Positions 36,280 to 45,554 of a stretch of 57,465 bases of DNA are shown here, in pieces; position 1 is the first letter of the stretch; each line of letters starts with the position of its first letter. This stretch comes from an uncultured Lachnospiraceae bacterium (GTDB lineage Bacteria; Bacillota; Clostridia; Lachnospirales; Lachnospiraceae): assembly GCA_934339365.1 (NCBI GenBank), contig CAKRHW010000011.1, positions 1 through 57,465 on the forward strand, written 5' to 3'. Made by a program: the position numbers and the translations under genes. Below the pieces are notes generated by a model. The model did not search any database and was not told where the DNA came from. It saw nothing but the letters and a program-made list of their open reading frames with translations.

Positions 36280-38559
36280 TTACTTTACTGTCACCTTTAC
36301 TACTTTACTATAAGTACCATACACTTTTTTACCTGAAGCATTCTGGTAAGCTCTTACTTTAATATAATAGGTACTTCCCTTTTTCAATTTCTGAATTGTC
36401 TTTGCTGTAACTGTTTTTTTCACAGAAGCAGTTTTTCCATTTTTCTTCCAGTTTTTATTTGTACTATATGAAATCTCATATCCGGAAGCTTTGGCAGCTT
36501 TTTTATATGTTACTTTAAATCCATTCTTTAACGATACTGCTTTTATTCCTGTTACTTTCTTTACGGTTACTTTATTATCTGTAAGAACAGGTGTTGTAGC
36601 TGTTCCTGCCTTTGCTTTTGCACTGATTGTAATCGTTTTATTTGCTGCCTTTGCATTCTTCGTTGCTGCTGCACTTACAGTAATTGTTGCAGTTCCTTCT
36701 CCAACTACATGTACCACGCCTGTTGATGAAACGATTGCTACATCTTCATTCCCTGATACATAAGAAAGAGCTCCATCTCCTGATGTTTTCGCATCCAGAT
36801 TAAACTTGTCTCCAACTGTCTGATTGTAAGACTCTGTTGCTGTAATGGTCTGATCCGCTTTTAATTCAATTCCAGACAATGATTTTGTAATTCCTGTCGC
36901 TTTCTCTGAAATTTCTTTTGACGTTGCCTTTGGATCGTCAACTGTTTTTTGTGCCTCTTCCATTGCAGTCTTAATCGACTCTACACTATCCTCTTTATAA
37001 GAACCAGATTCTAATACCTGCTTTGCACCTTTTATCATTGATTTTAATCTGGTTTTATCTGCCTCTTTTACAATTGTATAACTAGAAGAACCATCCATCA
37101 CTCCACCGGTCTTTGCATCATATGTAGTTACTGTCAAAGAAGTTTCTGTTACATTCACAACCGAATAACTTGGTTTCCATGTCTGACTTCTTTCTGCAAT
37201 GTAATCCTGTTGTGTTGGAATTAATTCATAGAATTTAGAACCGGTTCCTGAGTTTGCTTCAAAATAAACAGTACCCTGTGGATTTACAACTGTTCCATTT
37301 TTTACATTACTCTGAATAGAATAGCAATTATTCTGATCTAGATATGTATTCTTGTCTTCCACTTTTCCATAAGAAGCCTTATCGTATGCTGTATGCTGCT
37401 TTCCATCTCCCGTTAACTGATATGATCTTGAATATGTATGATCATGTCCCTGAAGTGCAACATCGATATCATATTTATCTAAAAGTGGTGTCAACTGTGT
37501 ACGAAGAATAATTCCGTCAGAATCTGAGTGATCCTTACCAGAACCATAGATATCCTGATGGAATGTGGCAATTCTCCATTTTGCATCCGGATGAGACGCA
37601 ACTGCCTTTTTAATTACATTTTCATGGGTTGCGCAATTATAGTTATTGGTATCTAACACAATGAAAAGTACATCTCCATAGCTATAATAATAATCAGTTC
37701 CAGCTGCTGTTTTTCCCTTTGTATATGCCTCATCACTGGTATTCTCAAAATTATTTGGATTATTAAAATGTTCCGAATAGCGTGCGCTTGTTGAATCATG
37801 ATTTCCTATTGTCGTTGCAACCGGAAGAGAAGATAATGCATCTGCACTTAAATATCCTGCATATTCACTTTCATTTCCACTTGAATTAATCTGATCACCT
37901 GCAGAAATCATAAAACTTGCATTCGGATAATTTGCTACTGCATTCTTTAATACTTCATTCCAGTTATAAGCATCATTTCTTGCTGCAAGATTATCGTCTG
38001 CTGTTCCATTATCTTTCGAACTCATGGTATCGCCTTCTGAACTTACCTGCTTTTTGCTGGCACCAATTTGTGGATCTCCTACATAAAAGAAAGAAAAGTC
38101 CGAAAATGATTTTGTTTTATATGTCTTAACCGGCTGCCATTTTCCATTTTGAAATACCTGATAATAATAAGTTGTATTTTCTTTTAAACCACGCACTGTA
38201 ACTTTATTCGAAAAATAATTCTTTACATCTTCTTCAACATTTTTCTTCTGTGTTCCAGAAAATTCTTTTGCATCAGATAAATCACCTTTTGTTCCTATTT
38301 TAACTTTAGGAATTTCCTGTGTTTTGCTATACCATGCATAATTTAATTTTGTCTCATCTTCTCCAGGAGTTAAAGAAACATTTTCATAATTCTTACTCGT
38401 CTTTTCCCAGTTTGCTTTAAAACTCTTCCAACTAGTAGATTCTTCTGATGCATCATTCCAATGCTCTGTTGCTGACTTAACCGGAAAATTTCCTGCTAAT
38501 CCAAAAAGAACGGTTGCTGAGATTGCACCTGCTGAAATTTTAATAATATTCTTCTTCAT
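36280..38559 (-). CDS. Secreted metallophosphoesterase with FN3 and Ig-like (Big_2) domains
   Basis: About 759 residues. Signal peptide (MKKNIIKISAGAISATVLFG). An N-terminal FN3-like purple-acid-phosphatase domain (GLKENTTYYYQVF) precedes the metallophosphoesterase core with FYVGDPQIG, MISAGDQINSSG, TIGNHDST, ATFHQDIYG and QGHDHTYSR, all metal-ligand blocks present. After about residue 500 come a helical FIVAR-like segment, a Big_2 domain (GDGALSYVSGNEDVAIVSST) and an FN3 repeat. GGAGGTAAAA before the ATG at 38559 sets the start. Probably wall-associated phosphatase releasing phosphate from organic esters. Duplicated operator-like sites lie upstream. Confidence 0.9.
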   Translation of the reverse strand: MKKNIIKISAGAISATVLFGLAGNFPVKSATEHWNDASEESTSWKSFKANWEKTSKNYENVSLTPGEDETKLNYAWYSKTQEIPKVKIGTKGDLSDAKEFSGTQKKNVEEDVKNYFSNKVTVRGLKENTTYYYQVFQNGKWQPVKTYKTKSFSDFSFFYVGDPQIGASKKQVSSEGDTMSSKDNGTADDNLAARNDAYNWNEVLKNAVANYPNASFMISAGDQINSSGNESEYAGYLSADALSSLPVATTIGNHDSTSARYSEHFNNPNNFENTSDEAYTKGKTAAGTDYYYSYGDVLFIVLDTNNYNCATHENVIKKAVASHPDAKWRIATFHQDIYGSGKDHSDSDGIILRTQLTPLLDKYDIDVALQGHDHTYSRSYQLTGDGKQHTAYDKASYGKVEDKNTYLDQNNCYSIQSNVKNGTVVNPQGTVYFEANSGTGSKFYELIPTQQDYIAERSQTWKPSYSVVNVTETSLTVTTYDAKTGGVMDGSSSYTIVKEADKTRLKSMIKGAKQVLESGSYKEDSVESIKTAMEEAQKTVDDPKATSKEISEKATGITKSLSGIELKADQTITATESYNQTVGDKFNLDAKTSGDGALSYVSGNEDVAIVSSTGVVHVVGEGTATITVSAAATKNAKAANKTITISAKAKAGTATTPVLTDNKVTVKKVTGIKAVSLKNGFKVTYKKAAKASGYEISYSTNKNWKKNGKTASVKKTVTAKTIQKLKKGSTYYIKVRAYQNASGKKVYGTYSKVVKVTVK

Positions 38560-38634
38560 TTTTACCTCCATTTTGCACCAATAGATTTTCTTTCTTTTCT
38601 TTAACATGCATGTTGACAGTGCTAAAACCAAAAT

Positions 38635-38695
38635 AAATTTAGTTCTAACACCATCTTTTTGCATTATAAAAATCCCTTGTAAAATTTAGTTCTAA
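38635..38695 (-). promoter_or_regulatory. Duplicated palindromic site around the phosphoesterase promoter
   Basis: The 14-mer AAATTTAGTTCTAA occurs at 38635-38648 and again at 38682-38695 in the same orientation, 47 bp apart. It contains a TTTAG-TT-CTAAA dyad. A minus-strand TATAAT (38663-38668) lies between; the position for -35 falls in the upstream copy and is not consensus. A regulator, perhaps a phosphate-responsive one, probably binds here. Confidence 0.6.
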
Positions 38696-38739
38696 ACAGA
38701 GGTAAAACATTTGTAAACATCCTGTAAAAGAATTACTTT

Positions 38740-39699
38740 TTATTTAGAATATGTCGGTTTTTCATTATCTCCACTATAATCAAACAGCCCATCATTTTTT
38801 TCTTCTAATGCCTTAATCATATGGAATGTATATTCATTATATGGAGTTGCAATGCCTAACTCTTTCCCCATCCGCATCAATGCACCTGAAAACATATCAA
38901 TTTCTGTATGCCGCTTCGCATCAATATCCTGTAAAGTGGAATAACGTGCGGAAGACAAAACAATACTTCCATGTTTTGAATCTTCCCCTACTTTACTTAA
39001 ATCAATTCCTTTTGCCTTTGCAATTGCCTCTAATTCACTGCGAAGTCCATCACTGATTGCTTTCATGTGAATACTGTCACTGTAACATCCCACTCCTGCT
39101 CCTAAAATTGCCTGTGGAAGATTATTACATACATTTAATCGGAATTTACTCCATATTTCTTCCCTGATATATTTCGTAGAGCGAAAATGGATTCCTGTAT
39201 CTGTAAAAAGCTCTCTTATCGCCTGTACACGTTCGCTTTCATATGGTTCTAAAATTTCCCCAAATATAATTCCAATCGTTGTATCAGGATCAAACCAATA
39301 ACCATTTTTCTCTTTGTGTGATGCTACTTTAATCAAAGAATATAATACATGTTCTTTTCCGATTTTTTCCGCTATCATCTCTTCACTGTCTACACCATTC
39401 ATCAGACTCATAACCGTCGTATGGTTGTCCGTTACCATCTGAATCGTTTCTAATGCCTCTGGCAAAGCTCCATATTTTAACGAGACAATCAGTAAATCGA
39501 TTCCTTCAGCTTCCTGTGGTTCCCATACCTGCAAAGGATACTTCTTCCCATTAATGACAATTCCATCCTGCCTTAATCGTATCGCCCGTTCTCCTTGTGC
39601 AATTACACCTAGTTCTATTCCCTCACGATGCGAAAGTCCCCATATGACATAAGACCCCACCGCTCCTGCTCCTAAAATTGCGACTTTTTTTATCTTCAT
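38740..39699 (-). CDS. panE: Ketopantoate reductase family protein
   Basis: About 319 residues. N-terminal NADP-binding GAGAVGSYVIWG, central SLMNGVDSEEMIAEKIG, and C-terminal ApbA_C domain with the catalytic Lys region KFRLNVCNNLPQAI and YNEYTFHMIKALE. Reduces 2-dehydropantoate to pantoate in CoA synthesis; some family members reduce other 2-oxoacids. AAAAGGAGAATTAAAA precedes the ATG at 39699. Immediately downstream of the exonuclease gene. Confidence 0.85.
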   Translation of the reverse strand: MKIKKVAILGAGAVGSYVIWGLSHREGIELGVIAQGERAIRLRQDGIVINGKKYPLQVWEPQEAEGIDLLIVSLKYGALPEALETIQMVTDNHTTVMSLMNGVDSEEMIAEKIGKEHVLYSLIKVASHKEKNGYWFDPDTTIGIIFGEILEPYESERVQAIRELFTDTGIHFRSTKYIREEIWSKFRLNVCNNLPQAILGAGVGCYSDSIHMKAISDGLRSELEAIAKAKGIDLSKVGEDSKHGSIVLSSARYSTLQDIDAKRHTEIDMFSGALMRMGKELGIATPYNEYTFHMIKALEEKNDGLFDYSGDNEKPTYSK

Positions 39700-39713
39700 T
39701 TTTAATTCTCCTT

Positions 39714-40400
39714 TTAGACATTCTCTGTGTATCTGCAATTCGGAAATCCGGTACATCCCCAGAATTCTCCATATCTTCCATTTCTCTTTTTTAGTGGTCG
39801 ATTACACTTCGGACAGATTCTCATATTCGATGCCTTTGCTGATAAACCACTTCCTGTAAGCTCCTTTCCAAGCATTTCAAACACCCTCTGATTCATCCTG
39901 CAGTCCGTCAAAGCTCTGTGAGCACCTTCCGTAGAAATTCCATAATACTCTGCTAAATCTCCCAGGCGTCTATGTTTCCAGTCTGGGAAACAAATCTTGG
40001 CAATTTTTAAAGTATCTATGTAATCATTACTAATTGTTCTCCCATAATATCTGTTACAGTCCCGATAAAGAAACTTCATGTCAAAGCTTTGAATATTATG
40101 TCCTACTAAAATATCATCCCCAATAAATTCCAAAAAATCCTTTAAAACTACCTCAAACCCCGGTTCATTTTTTACCATATTGTCTGTAATATGATTCACC
40201 CTGCTGGCCGAATATGGAATCGGTCTTCCCGGATTTACTAATTTATTGTATTCTTCTACTATTTTTCCACTCCTTACTTTCACAGCAGATATTTCAATCA
40301 CTTCATCATATGTACTTGAAATTCCTGTTGTCTCTAAATCAAATAATGCATAATCTTTTACATAACTATTTAACAGTCTTCCCGGATTATTTCCTAACAT
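39714..40400 (-). CDS. DEDDh exonuclease with C-terminal topoisomerase-type zinc ribbon
   Basis: 228 residues. The exonuclease fold has FDLETTGIS, GHNIQSFDMKFL and the HRALTDCR DEDDh end motif (DnaQ-like). From about residue 193 a zinc ribbon (CPKCNRPLKKRNGRYGEFWGC, then CRY) of the topoisomerase C-terminal type is attached. The fusion is common in Clostridia and probably helps grip single-stranded DNA. Ends 14 bp before panE. Starts where the sequence MLGNNPGRLLNSYVKDY begins. Confidence 0.88.
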   Translation of the reverse strand: MLGNNPGRLLNSYVKDYALFDLETTGISSTYDEVIEISAVKVRSGKIVEEYNKLVNPGRPIPYSASRVNHITDNMVKNEPGFEVVLKDFLEFIGDDILVGHNIQSFDMKFLYRDCNRYYGRTISNDYIDTLKIAKICFPDWKHRRLGDLAEYYGISTEGAHRALTDCRMNQRVFEMLGKELTGSGLSAKASNMRICPKCNRPLKKRNGRYGEFWGCTGFPNCRYTENV

Positions 40401-40595
40401 AATTCCTCCAATTGTACTTTTACTTTTTCATTCACTGTTTAAGATTTTTTTCAATTATACTGTCATGCACATGATCTGTCAATTTACCACTGACTGATAA
40501 AAAAGAAACATTTTCTCAGTAACTTCTGCACATACACATAATTATTCGAAACTTCACATATACTATCTAACAACGTAAAAAGAAAGAAGGTATTT

Positions 40596-41054
40596 ATGAA
40601 AGTAAATTGGAAAAATTTAATCATTTCGATTGCAATTCCACTTGCAATTGGTGCATTATCTGCTTTACTAACCAGAAAAGGGATGAAAGATTTTCAAACG
40701 ATCAATCAGCCACCACTTGCTCCTCCCATGTGGCTTTTTCCAATCGTGTGGACTTGTCTTTTCGTTCTGATGGGAATTGCATCCTATCTTATCATCCAGA
40801 GAGATTTTACCCTGCAATCGTTACTGTTTTATGCCCTGCAATTAATCTTTAACTTCTTCTGGTCCATTTGGTTTTTTAACTTCGGATGGTATCTCTTTTC
40901 TTTTCTATGGATTCTTTGTTTATGGGCTCTTATTTTAGCAACAACGATCTCCTTTTATAAAATATATAAACCTGCCGGGTATCTTCTTCTGCCCTATCTG
41001 TTCTGGGTTACCTTTGCAGCTTACCTGAATCTTGGAATCTACTTTTACAATTAA
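40596..41054 (+). CDS. tspO: TspO/MBR family membrane protein
   Basis: 152 residues with five hydrophobic segments and many aromatic residues. The motif LAPPMWLFPIVWTCLFVLMG and QLIFNFFWSIWFF are diagnostic of TspO/peripheral benzodiazepine receptor homologues, which bind porphyrins. RBS AAAGAAGG. Monocistronic; a long hairpin follows. Confidence 0.92.
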   Translation: MKVNWKNLIISIAIPLAIGALSALLTRKGMKDFQTINQPPLAPPMWLFPIVWTCLFVLMGIASYLIIQRDFTLQSLLFYALQLIFNFFWSIWFFNFGWYLFSFLWILCLWALILATTISFYKIYKPAGYLLLPYLFWVTFAAYLNLGIYFYN

Positions 41055-41078
41055 GTTTGTTTATTTTTCTGTTTTTTA

Positions 41079-41142
41079 GAAGTCTGGTCGTAATACTCTG
41101 CTTCCATCTTGCAATTTTGCATAACAGATACGATCAGACTTC
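41079..41142. other. Long-stem hairpin downstream of tspO
   Basis: 14-bp stem GAAGTCTGGTCGTA / TACGATCAGACTTC (one wobble) with a 36-base loop that holds a smaller GCAA/TTGC dyad. Neither side has the T-run of a typical terminator. It lies between convergent genes. It could be a terminator, an RNA processing site or a small structured RNA. Confidence 0.5.
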
Positions 41143-41188
41143 CTCTAATAAAAACACCACTGCTCTATAAAAAAATTCCTGAATTTTC

Positions 41189-41599
41189 CTACCAGTCTTC
41201 ATCTAATTCATCTATTGCATCATCCACACCATCTGCATAATCTTCATCGTCATCATATCTGTCATAATCATAATCCCCATCCATATATACATCATCATAT
41301 CCGTCATCATAACCATCGTCATCTGAATCATAAGAATCGTCGTAGCTCTTTTTCTTTGAACCATTCCCATAAGAATCTGAAATCTCTCTACTATTTTTAC
41401 TGTTACTTTCATAATGATATGTCGTACTTTCCAAAGAACGTTCTAACTCCTGATGAGTCGTTGAACTGCTATAAGAAGTCGTTCTATATGATGAATAACT
41501 CTTCCTGTCCGTCCCACCAAACAACAGGACTCCAAATGCTAACAATCCAATTCCAATTACAAATACCAGTAAATTCTCCATAAATGAATTCTTTTTCAT
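41189..41599 (-). CDS. Single-pass membrane protein with Ser/Tyr and Asp/Tyr-rich tail
   Basis: About 136 residues. One membrane segment (LLVFVIGIGLLAFGVLLFGG) near the start, a Ser/Thr/Tyr-rich middle (SYSSYRTTSYSSSTT), and a tail made almost only of Asp, Tyr and Gly. No family recognised. AGAGGTGATTCAA precedes the ATG at 41599. The acidic tail could bind Ca2+ or basic partners, but this is speculation. The reverse-strand His-rich frame is a shadow of the Asp-rich codons. Confidence 0.7.
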   Translation of the reverse strand: MKKNSFMENLLVFVIGIGLLAFGVLLFGGTDRKSYSSYRTTSYSSSTTHQELERSLESTTYHYESNSKNSREISDSYGNGSKKKSYDDSYDSDDDGYDDGYDDVYMDGDYDYDRYDDDEDYADGVDDAIDELDEDW

Positions 41600-41643
41600 T
41601 TGAATCACCTCTGCTTTAATAAAAACAAAAATCAGCTAAAAAG

Positions 41644-42633
41644 TTATCTATATTCCTCTACCAGTCTGTCAATTTCTTTTTTCATCAACTCTACCACTGA
41701 TTCAGGTCCAACGAGTTTTGCGCCTTCACCAAGTCCAATTATCCAGGATAAAAACTGCGTACTTACTGCTACTTCAACATTGACAACAAATTTTTCATCA
41801 TCAATACGCCTAAGCATTACCTCTTTTCCAAATCGATCTATCATTACTCCTGCCAATGAATTCTTACACTCAATCTGTACTCTTTCCTCTTTGCCACCAT
41901 ACATTCCAAACATCTTTCTGGTGTATGCTGCCATGTCAAAAGATTTAAATTCCTGCTGTCCTTCCCTTGGTTCATTTACAGATGTAATATGTAACATCTT
42001 ATCTACTCTAAAATGCTTAATCATTTTCTTTTCATCATCATAAGCCACTAAATAATAATTTTCGTTATTCCAAGATAAAGCCCATGGACTTACTTCATAC
42101 AACTTTCCATTGTGTCTTAGCTCCATTTCTTTCTCTACATTCCACTGAAAATATTGAAAGGTTATTCTCGAATTATCTGCTATCGCTGTATGAATCCGAT
42201 CTACATTGTAATAAATACTTTCATTCATCGTCTTGACTCGTCCTGCTACAAATACCTGTCTGTGAAGCTGTGATGCTTCGTATTTACCAGCAAGCATTTC
42301 AATCTTTTTAATGAGTTCATTAGACTTCTTCTCGGTAATAAACCTGGCAGACTGAACAGAATCAACCATCAGCTTCAATTCAGCCAGTTCAAACTGTCGG
42401 CTTCCTACATAGTAATGGTAAGAATGATTTTTATGTATTCCGATAATATCTAAGCCATAAAGACGAAGACTCTCAATATCACTATACACGCTCTTTCGTT
42501 CCGCTGTAATTCCATACCTGGCAAGTTCTTCAATTATTTCCGGCATCGTAATACTATGTGCTTCATCCGTTTTCTCCAACAAAATGTTCATAAGATATAA
42601 TAATTTTAATTTCTGATTCGGTGATTTAGCCAT
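41644..42633 (-). CDS. WYL domain transcriptional regulator
   Basis: About 329 residues. N-terminal winged HTH (LYLMNILLEKTDEAHSITM, ELARYGITAERKSVYSDIESL), a WCX/WYL-type central domain with FQYFQWNVEKEMELRHNGK, SPWALSWNNENYYLVAYDD and KHFRVDKM, and a C-terminal WCX extension. WYL domains sense nucleic acid or nucleotide ligands. RBS GGAGGGG before the ATG at 42633. Its target is unknown; only the acidic membrane protein gene follows downstream (gap of 44 bp). Confidence 0.88.
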   Translation of the reverse strand: MAKSPNQKLKLLYLMNILLEKTDEAHSITMPEIIEELARYGITAERKSVYSDIESLRLYGLDIIGIHKNHSYHYYVGSRQFELAELKLMVDSVQSARFITEKKSNELIKKIEMLAGKYEASQLHRQVFVAGRVKTMNESIYYNVDRIHTAIADNSRITFQYFQWNVEKEMELRHNGKLYEVSPWALSWNNENYYLVAYDDEKKMIKHFRVDKMLHITSVNEPREGQQEFKSFDMAAYTRKMFGMYGGKEERVQIECKNSLAGVMIDRFGKEVMLRRIDDEKFVVNVEVAVSTQFLSWIIGLGEGAKLVGPESVVELMKKEIDRLVEEYR

Positions 42634-42729
42634 ATACCCCTCCATTAAAACTTTCTATTCTGTATCCGACATATTGAGATATTTCTGTACTTATTTTGAT
42701 TAAAATTTGGATATCAAAACACTCAAATA

Positions 42730-43014
42730 TTAATCAAAATCGTAATCATCTACATCAAGTCCTGCATCTTCTAATGCCTGAATTCTGTCATCTTCATCCA
42801 TCATCTCAAGATCCATACGGTCAAGTCCCGCCAATTCAAGATCTTCATTTCGTTCCTCTTCTTCATCCTCGGCTAAGTCATCATCAAGACATCCATCATC
42901 GCCAAATAATAACTTATGTTCCTCACTATCGGTACAAAGTGCCTCATATGCAAGCATTCTTTCTGTATCGTCTACTTCTCCATCACCATTTAAATCCATC
43001 CAATCATCAAACAT
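42730..43014 (-). CDS. Small acidic protein with an EF-hand-like loop
   Basis: 94 residues, more than a third Asp or Glu. The segment DLNGDGEVDDTE matches the DxNxDGxxDxxE loop of an EF-hand or dockerin-like Ca2+ site (residues 8-19). No other domain recognised. AAGGAGGAAACGACG before the ATG strongly supports expression. A small cytosolic calcium-binding protein is a fair guess. Confidence 0.75.
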   Translation of the reverse strand: MFDDWMDLNGDGEVDDTERMLAYEALCTDSEEHKLLFGDDGCLDDDLAEDEEEERNEDLELAGLDRMDLEMMDEDDRIQALEDAGLDVDDYDFD

Positions 43015-43196
43015 CGTCGTTTCCTCCTTAAAATTTTTTAAAAATTACAATAATTTTGTTGCGTTAAGTTTTTCAATTAAAGGCCCTCTTTTTCTTTGTG
43101 ATTATATAATAACAGTTTAGGTGTCCAATAAACATCCCTTTTTAAAAAATTTTCAGGTCCTGGTTACTGTTCAGACCGGTATCCATCCCATACTGT

Positions 43197-43895
43197 TTAC
43201 GATTTTTTGTTTTTCACTTTCAAAGTTTTTAAATACTCTTTTCTCTCAAGTGGAATTCTTCTACTCTCGATTGCTTTTTGAATGGATTTGTTATGAGTCC
43301 ATGGCTCTAATACCTGATTTTGTATAAAGGGAAGTGTTGTATCATATTGCTTTACCAGTGCAATACTAAAATACCATGCAATCGCCATCTTTACGTAAAA
43401 CTCTTCTGATTTTACATTTGCAACCAGACGTAACATATCCGGTTCAAATGCATCATCTAAATAAAATCCTAATAATGTCACAATTCCAAAACGAATGGTA
43501 TACACATGATCACTTTGCAACCATTTTTGTACTCTTTCATACACATAAGGCAGATGTTTTTTGAAGATTTTAGGAGAAAGCATATCACAGGTTGCCCAAT
43601 TATCTACATAAGGCAAAAAACGTTCCAGTTCGGTTAAGAACGCTTCAATATCCTTAGGATAAAGCAAGGATAAAAGCACTCCATGAAGGTTATTTTCTTC
43701 ATAGTAGTTATGTGGCAACTCCTGCAAAAATTCCTTTGCTTCCGGCATCTTTGCCACTTCTCTGGCATAACTTCGTAACGCTGGTGTACGGACACCAATG
43801 ATCTTATCCAACGGGATATTCGGTATCAGTTTTGCATGAAATGTCCGGTAATTCTCATCTCTCAATTCAAGTAAGCCTTCTGTAATTGTATTCAT
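43197..43895 (-). CDS. DNA alkylation repair protein, AlkD-like
   Basis: About 232 residues, all-helical HEAT-like repeats. Family segments include GVRTPALRSYAREVAK, NNLHGVLLSLLY, DNWATCDMLSPK and YVKMAIAWYFSIALVKQ. AlkD glycosylases remove alkylated bases without flipping them. CGGAGAAGACA precedes the ATG at 43895. Not operonic with neighbours. The 182-bp gap after it (43015-43196) contains a weak GGTC/GACC hairpin. Confidence 0.87.
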   Translation of the reverse strand: MNTITEGLLELRDENYRTFHAKLIPNIPLDKIIGVRTPALRSYAREVAKMPEAKEFLQELPHNYYEENNLHGVLLSLLYPKDIEAFLTELERFLPYVDNWATCDMLSPKIFKKHLPYVYERVQKWLQSDHVYTIRFGIVTLLGFYLDDAFEPDMLRLVANVKSEEFYVKMAIAWYFSIALVKQYDTTLPFIQNQVLEPWTHNKSIQKAIESRRIPLERKEYLKTLKVKNKKS

Positions 43896-44032
43896 TGTCT
43901 TCTCCGTCCTTCTTTCTTTTTCCTTCATATCCTATAGCAACAGTTCATCAATTAGCTTTCTCTATATCTGTGCTGCCACTTCCAGAATTATAATTATGAT
44001 AACATTAATCACTTTAGCTAACAATACAGATA

Positions 44033-45499
44033 TCACGAAAAACATTCAAAATAGTGCCTTATCAACCTAACATTTTCATCTGTCCATGTCCCATTATATG
44101 CCATCCTTCCATTTTCTAAAAAAAGAAAGGAATCACAACATCGCTCTACTAATTCTAGATCATGGGTGATAATCAGCTGTGTTTTTCCTTTTGTCGAAAG
44201 ATCATTTATCATTTCTGCCACAATTTCCATATGATGATAATCTAATCCACTGGTTGGCTCATCATATATAATCAGGTTCTTTTCTGATGCAATTGCACTT
44301 GCTACCGCCAGCCTTTGCTTTTGTCCACCGGAAAGTGCCATGGGATGGCTTTTTTTATACTTTGACAGTTGCATCTCATGCAACAGACCATTTATTTGAT
44401 CTTCCTTTTCTTTTACTTTGTCAAAAGGAATACCTAACGTAATTTCTTCCTGTACACTTTCCGAAAATAACTGATGATTGACATCCTGGAAGACCATATA
44501 TGCAAGCTTAGACAATTTCCGTCCCTTGTATATCTTTTTACCAGACAAAATTTTTCCTTTGCATTGCTTCATTAATCCACATATACATTTTGCAAACGTG
44601 CTTTTCCCAGCTCCATTATTACCTAAGATAGCGACAACAGATCCTTGGGGTATCTGTATCTCTGGGATTTCTAATCTCAGGCCATTCTGATAGGAAAATT
44701 GAAAGTCTTTGAATATATAATTTTCTTTATTTTCTATTTGTTTGCTTTTAGGCACAAAGGAATTTCCATACCGAAGTCCCCGAAAATGAAATTCCTGTGG
44801 AGACCATTTCCAAAAACAATTTGAAGCAATATCTTCCTGTATCCTTCCGTCTTTAAAATACAGTACTCTGTCTACTAATTCTTTCATCCATGAAAGACGA
44901 TGTTCTATAATAAAAATAGTTTTCCCTTTCTTTTTCCACTGTTCAATAACAAACTTTAATTCCCTTATTCCCTGAATATCCAGATTCGAGGTGGGTTCAT
45001 CTAACACAATGATATCTGACCCTGACATATGAACAGCTGCACAAGCTATTTTTTGCTTTTCTCCTCCTGAAAGTTCTAACAAACTTTTTCCAAGTAATTT
45101 TTCTATCTGAAAAAGCTGAACAGTTTCTTCAAACCGTTTCAAAATTTCATCTTTCGATAAACCAATATTTTCACAACCAAATACCATTTCCGTATCTGCA
45201 AGTAATGTATAAAACTGCGATTTCGGATTTTGAAATACTGAACCCACATGTTCTGCCAACTCGTACATTTGTATTTCTTTTGTATTCATTCCTTCAATCA
45301 TTACAGTTCCACTCATTTTTCCCTCATAATATATGGGAATCAGTCCATTGATTAACCGACCAAATGTTGTTTTCCCACTTCCAGATTCTCCGCACAGTAA
45401 TACTACTTCTCCTTTTGATATTTCAATTGTGATATCTCTGATTGCATTCTCATTTTCTGTATTCTCATAAGTAAATCCCACATTCGCTATTTTTATCAT
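44033..45499 (-). CDS. ECF transporter energising ATPase, fused A1-A2
   Basis: 488 residues with two nucleotide-binding domains in one chain. First half: GESGSGKTTFGRL, LSGGEKQKIACA, IIVLDEPTSNLD. Second half: GNNGAGKSTFAKC, LSGGQKQRLAVASA, LIIYDEPTSGLD. The link near residue 250-280 is short. ECF importers usually use separate EcfA and EcfA-prime; the fused form accompanies dedicated (group I or YkoD-like) systems. Last gene of the operon, 55 bp after EcfT. Confidence 0.92.
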   Translation of the reverse strand: MIKIANVGFTYENTENENAIRDITIEISKGEVVLLCGESGSGKTTFGRLINGLIPIYYEGKMSGTVMIEGMNTKEIQMYELAEHVGSVFQNPKSQFYTLLADTEMVFGCENIGLSKDEILKRFEETVQLFQIEKLLGKSLLELSGGEKQKIACAAVHMSGSDIIVLDEPTSNLDIQGIRELKFVIEQWKKKGKTIFIIEHRLSWMKELVDRVLYFKDGRIQEDIASNCFWKWSPQEFHFRGLRYGNSFVPKSKQIENKENYIFKDFQFSYQNGLRLEIPEIQIPQGSVVAILGNNGAGKSTFAKCICGLMKQCKGKILSGKKIYKGRKLSKLAYMVFQDVNHQLFSESVQEEITLGIPFDKVKEKEDQINGLLHEMQLSKYKKSHPMALSGGQKQRLAVASAIASEKNLIIYDEPTSGLDYHHMEIVAEMINDLSTKGKTQLIITHDLELVERCCDSFLFLENGRMAYNGTWTDENVRLIRHYFECFS

Positions 45500-45554
45500 T
45501 TTAAAACTCCATTTCTTTCTCTTGTGCTAATGATACAAATTGTAATAAGCTTAT

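Noticed and set aside
41215..41583. Long His-rich plus-strand frame (HHPHHLHNLH-like)
   Set aside because: It is the complement of the Asp-rich codons of the leftward membrane protein, has no RBS and matches no family.
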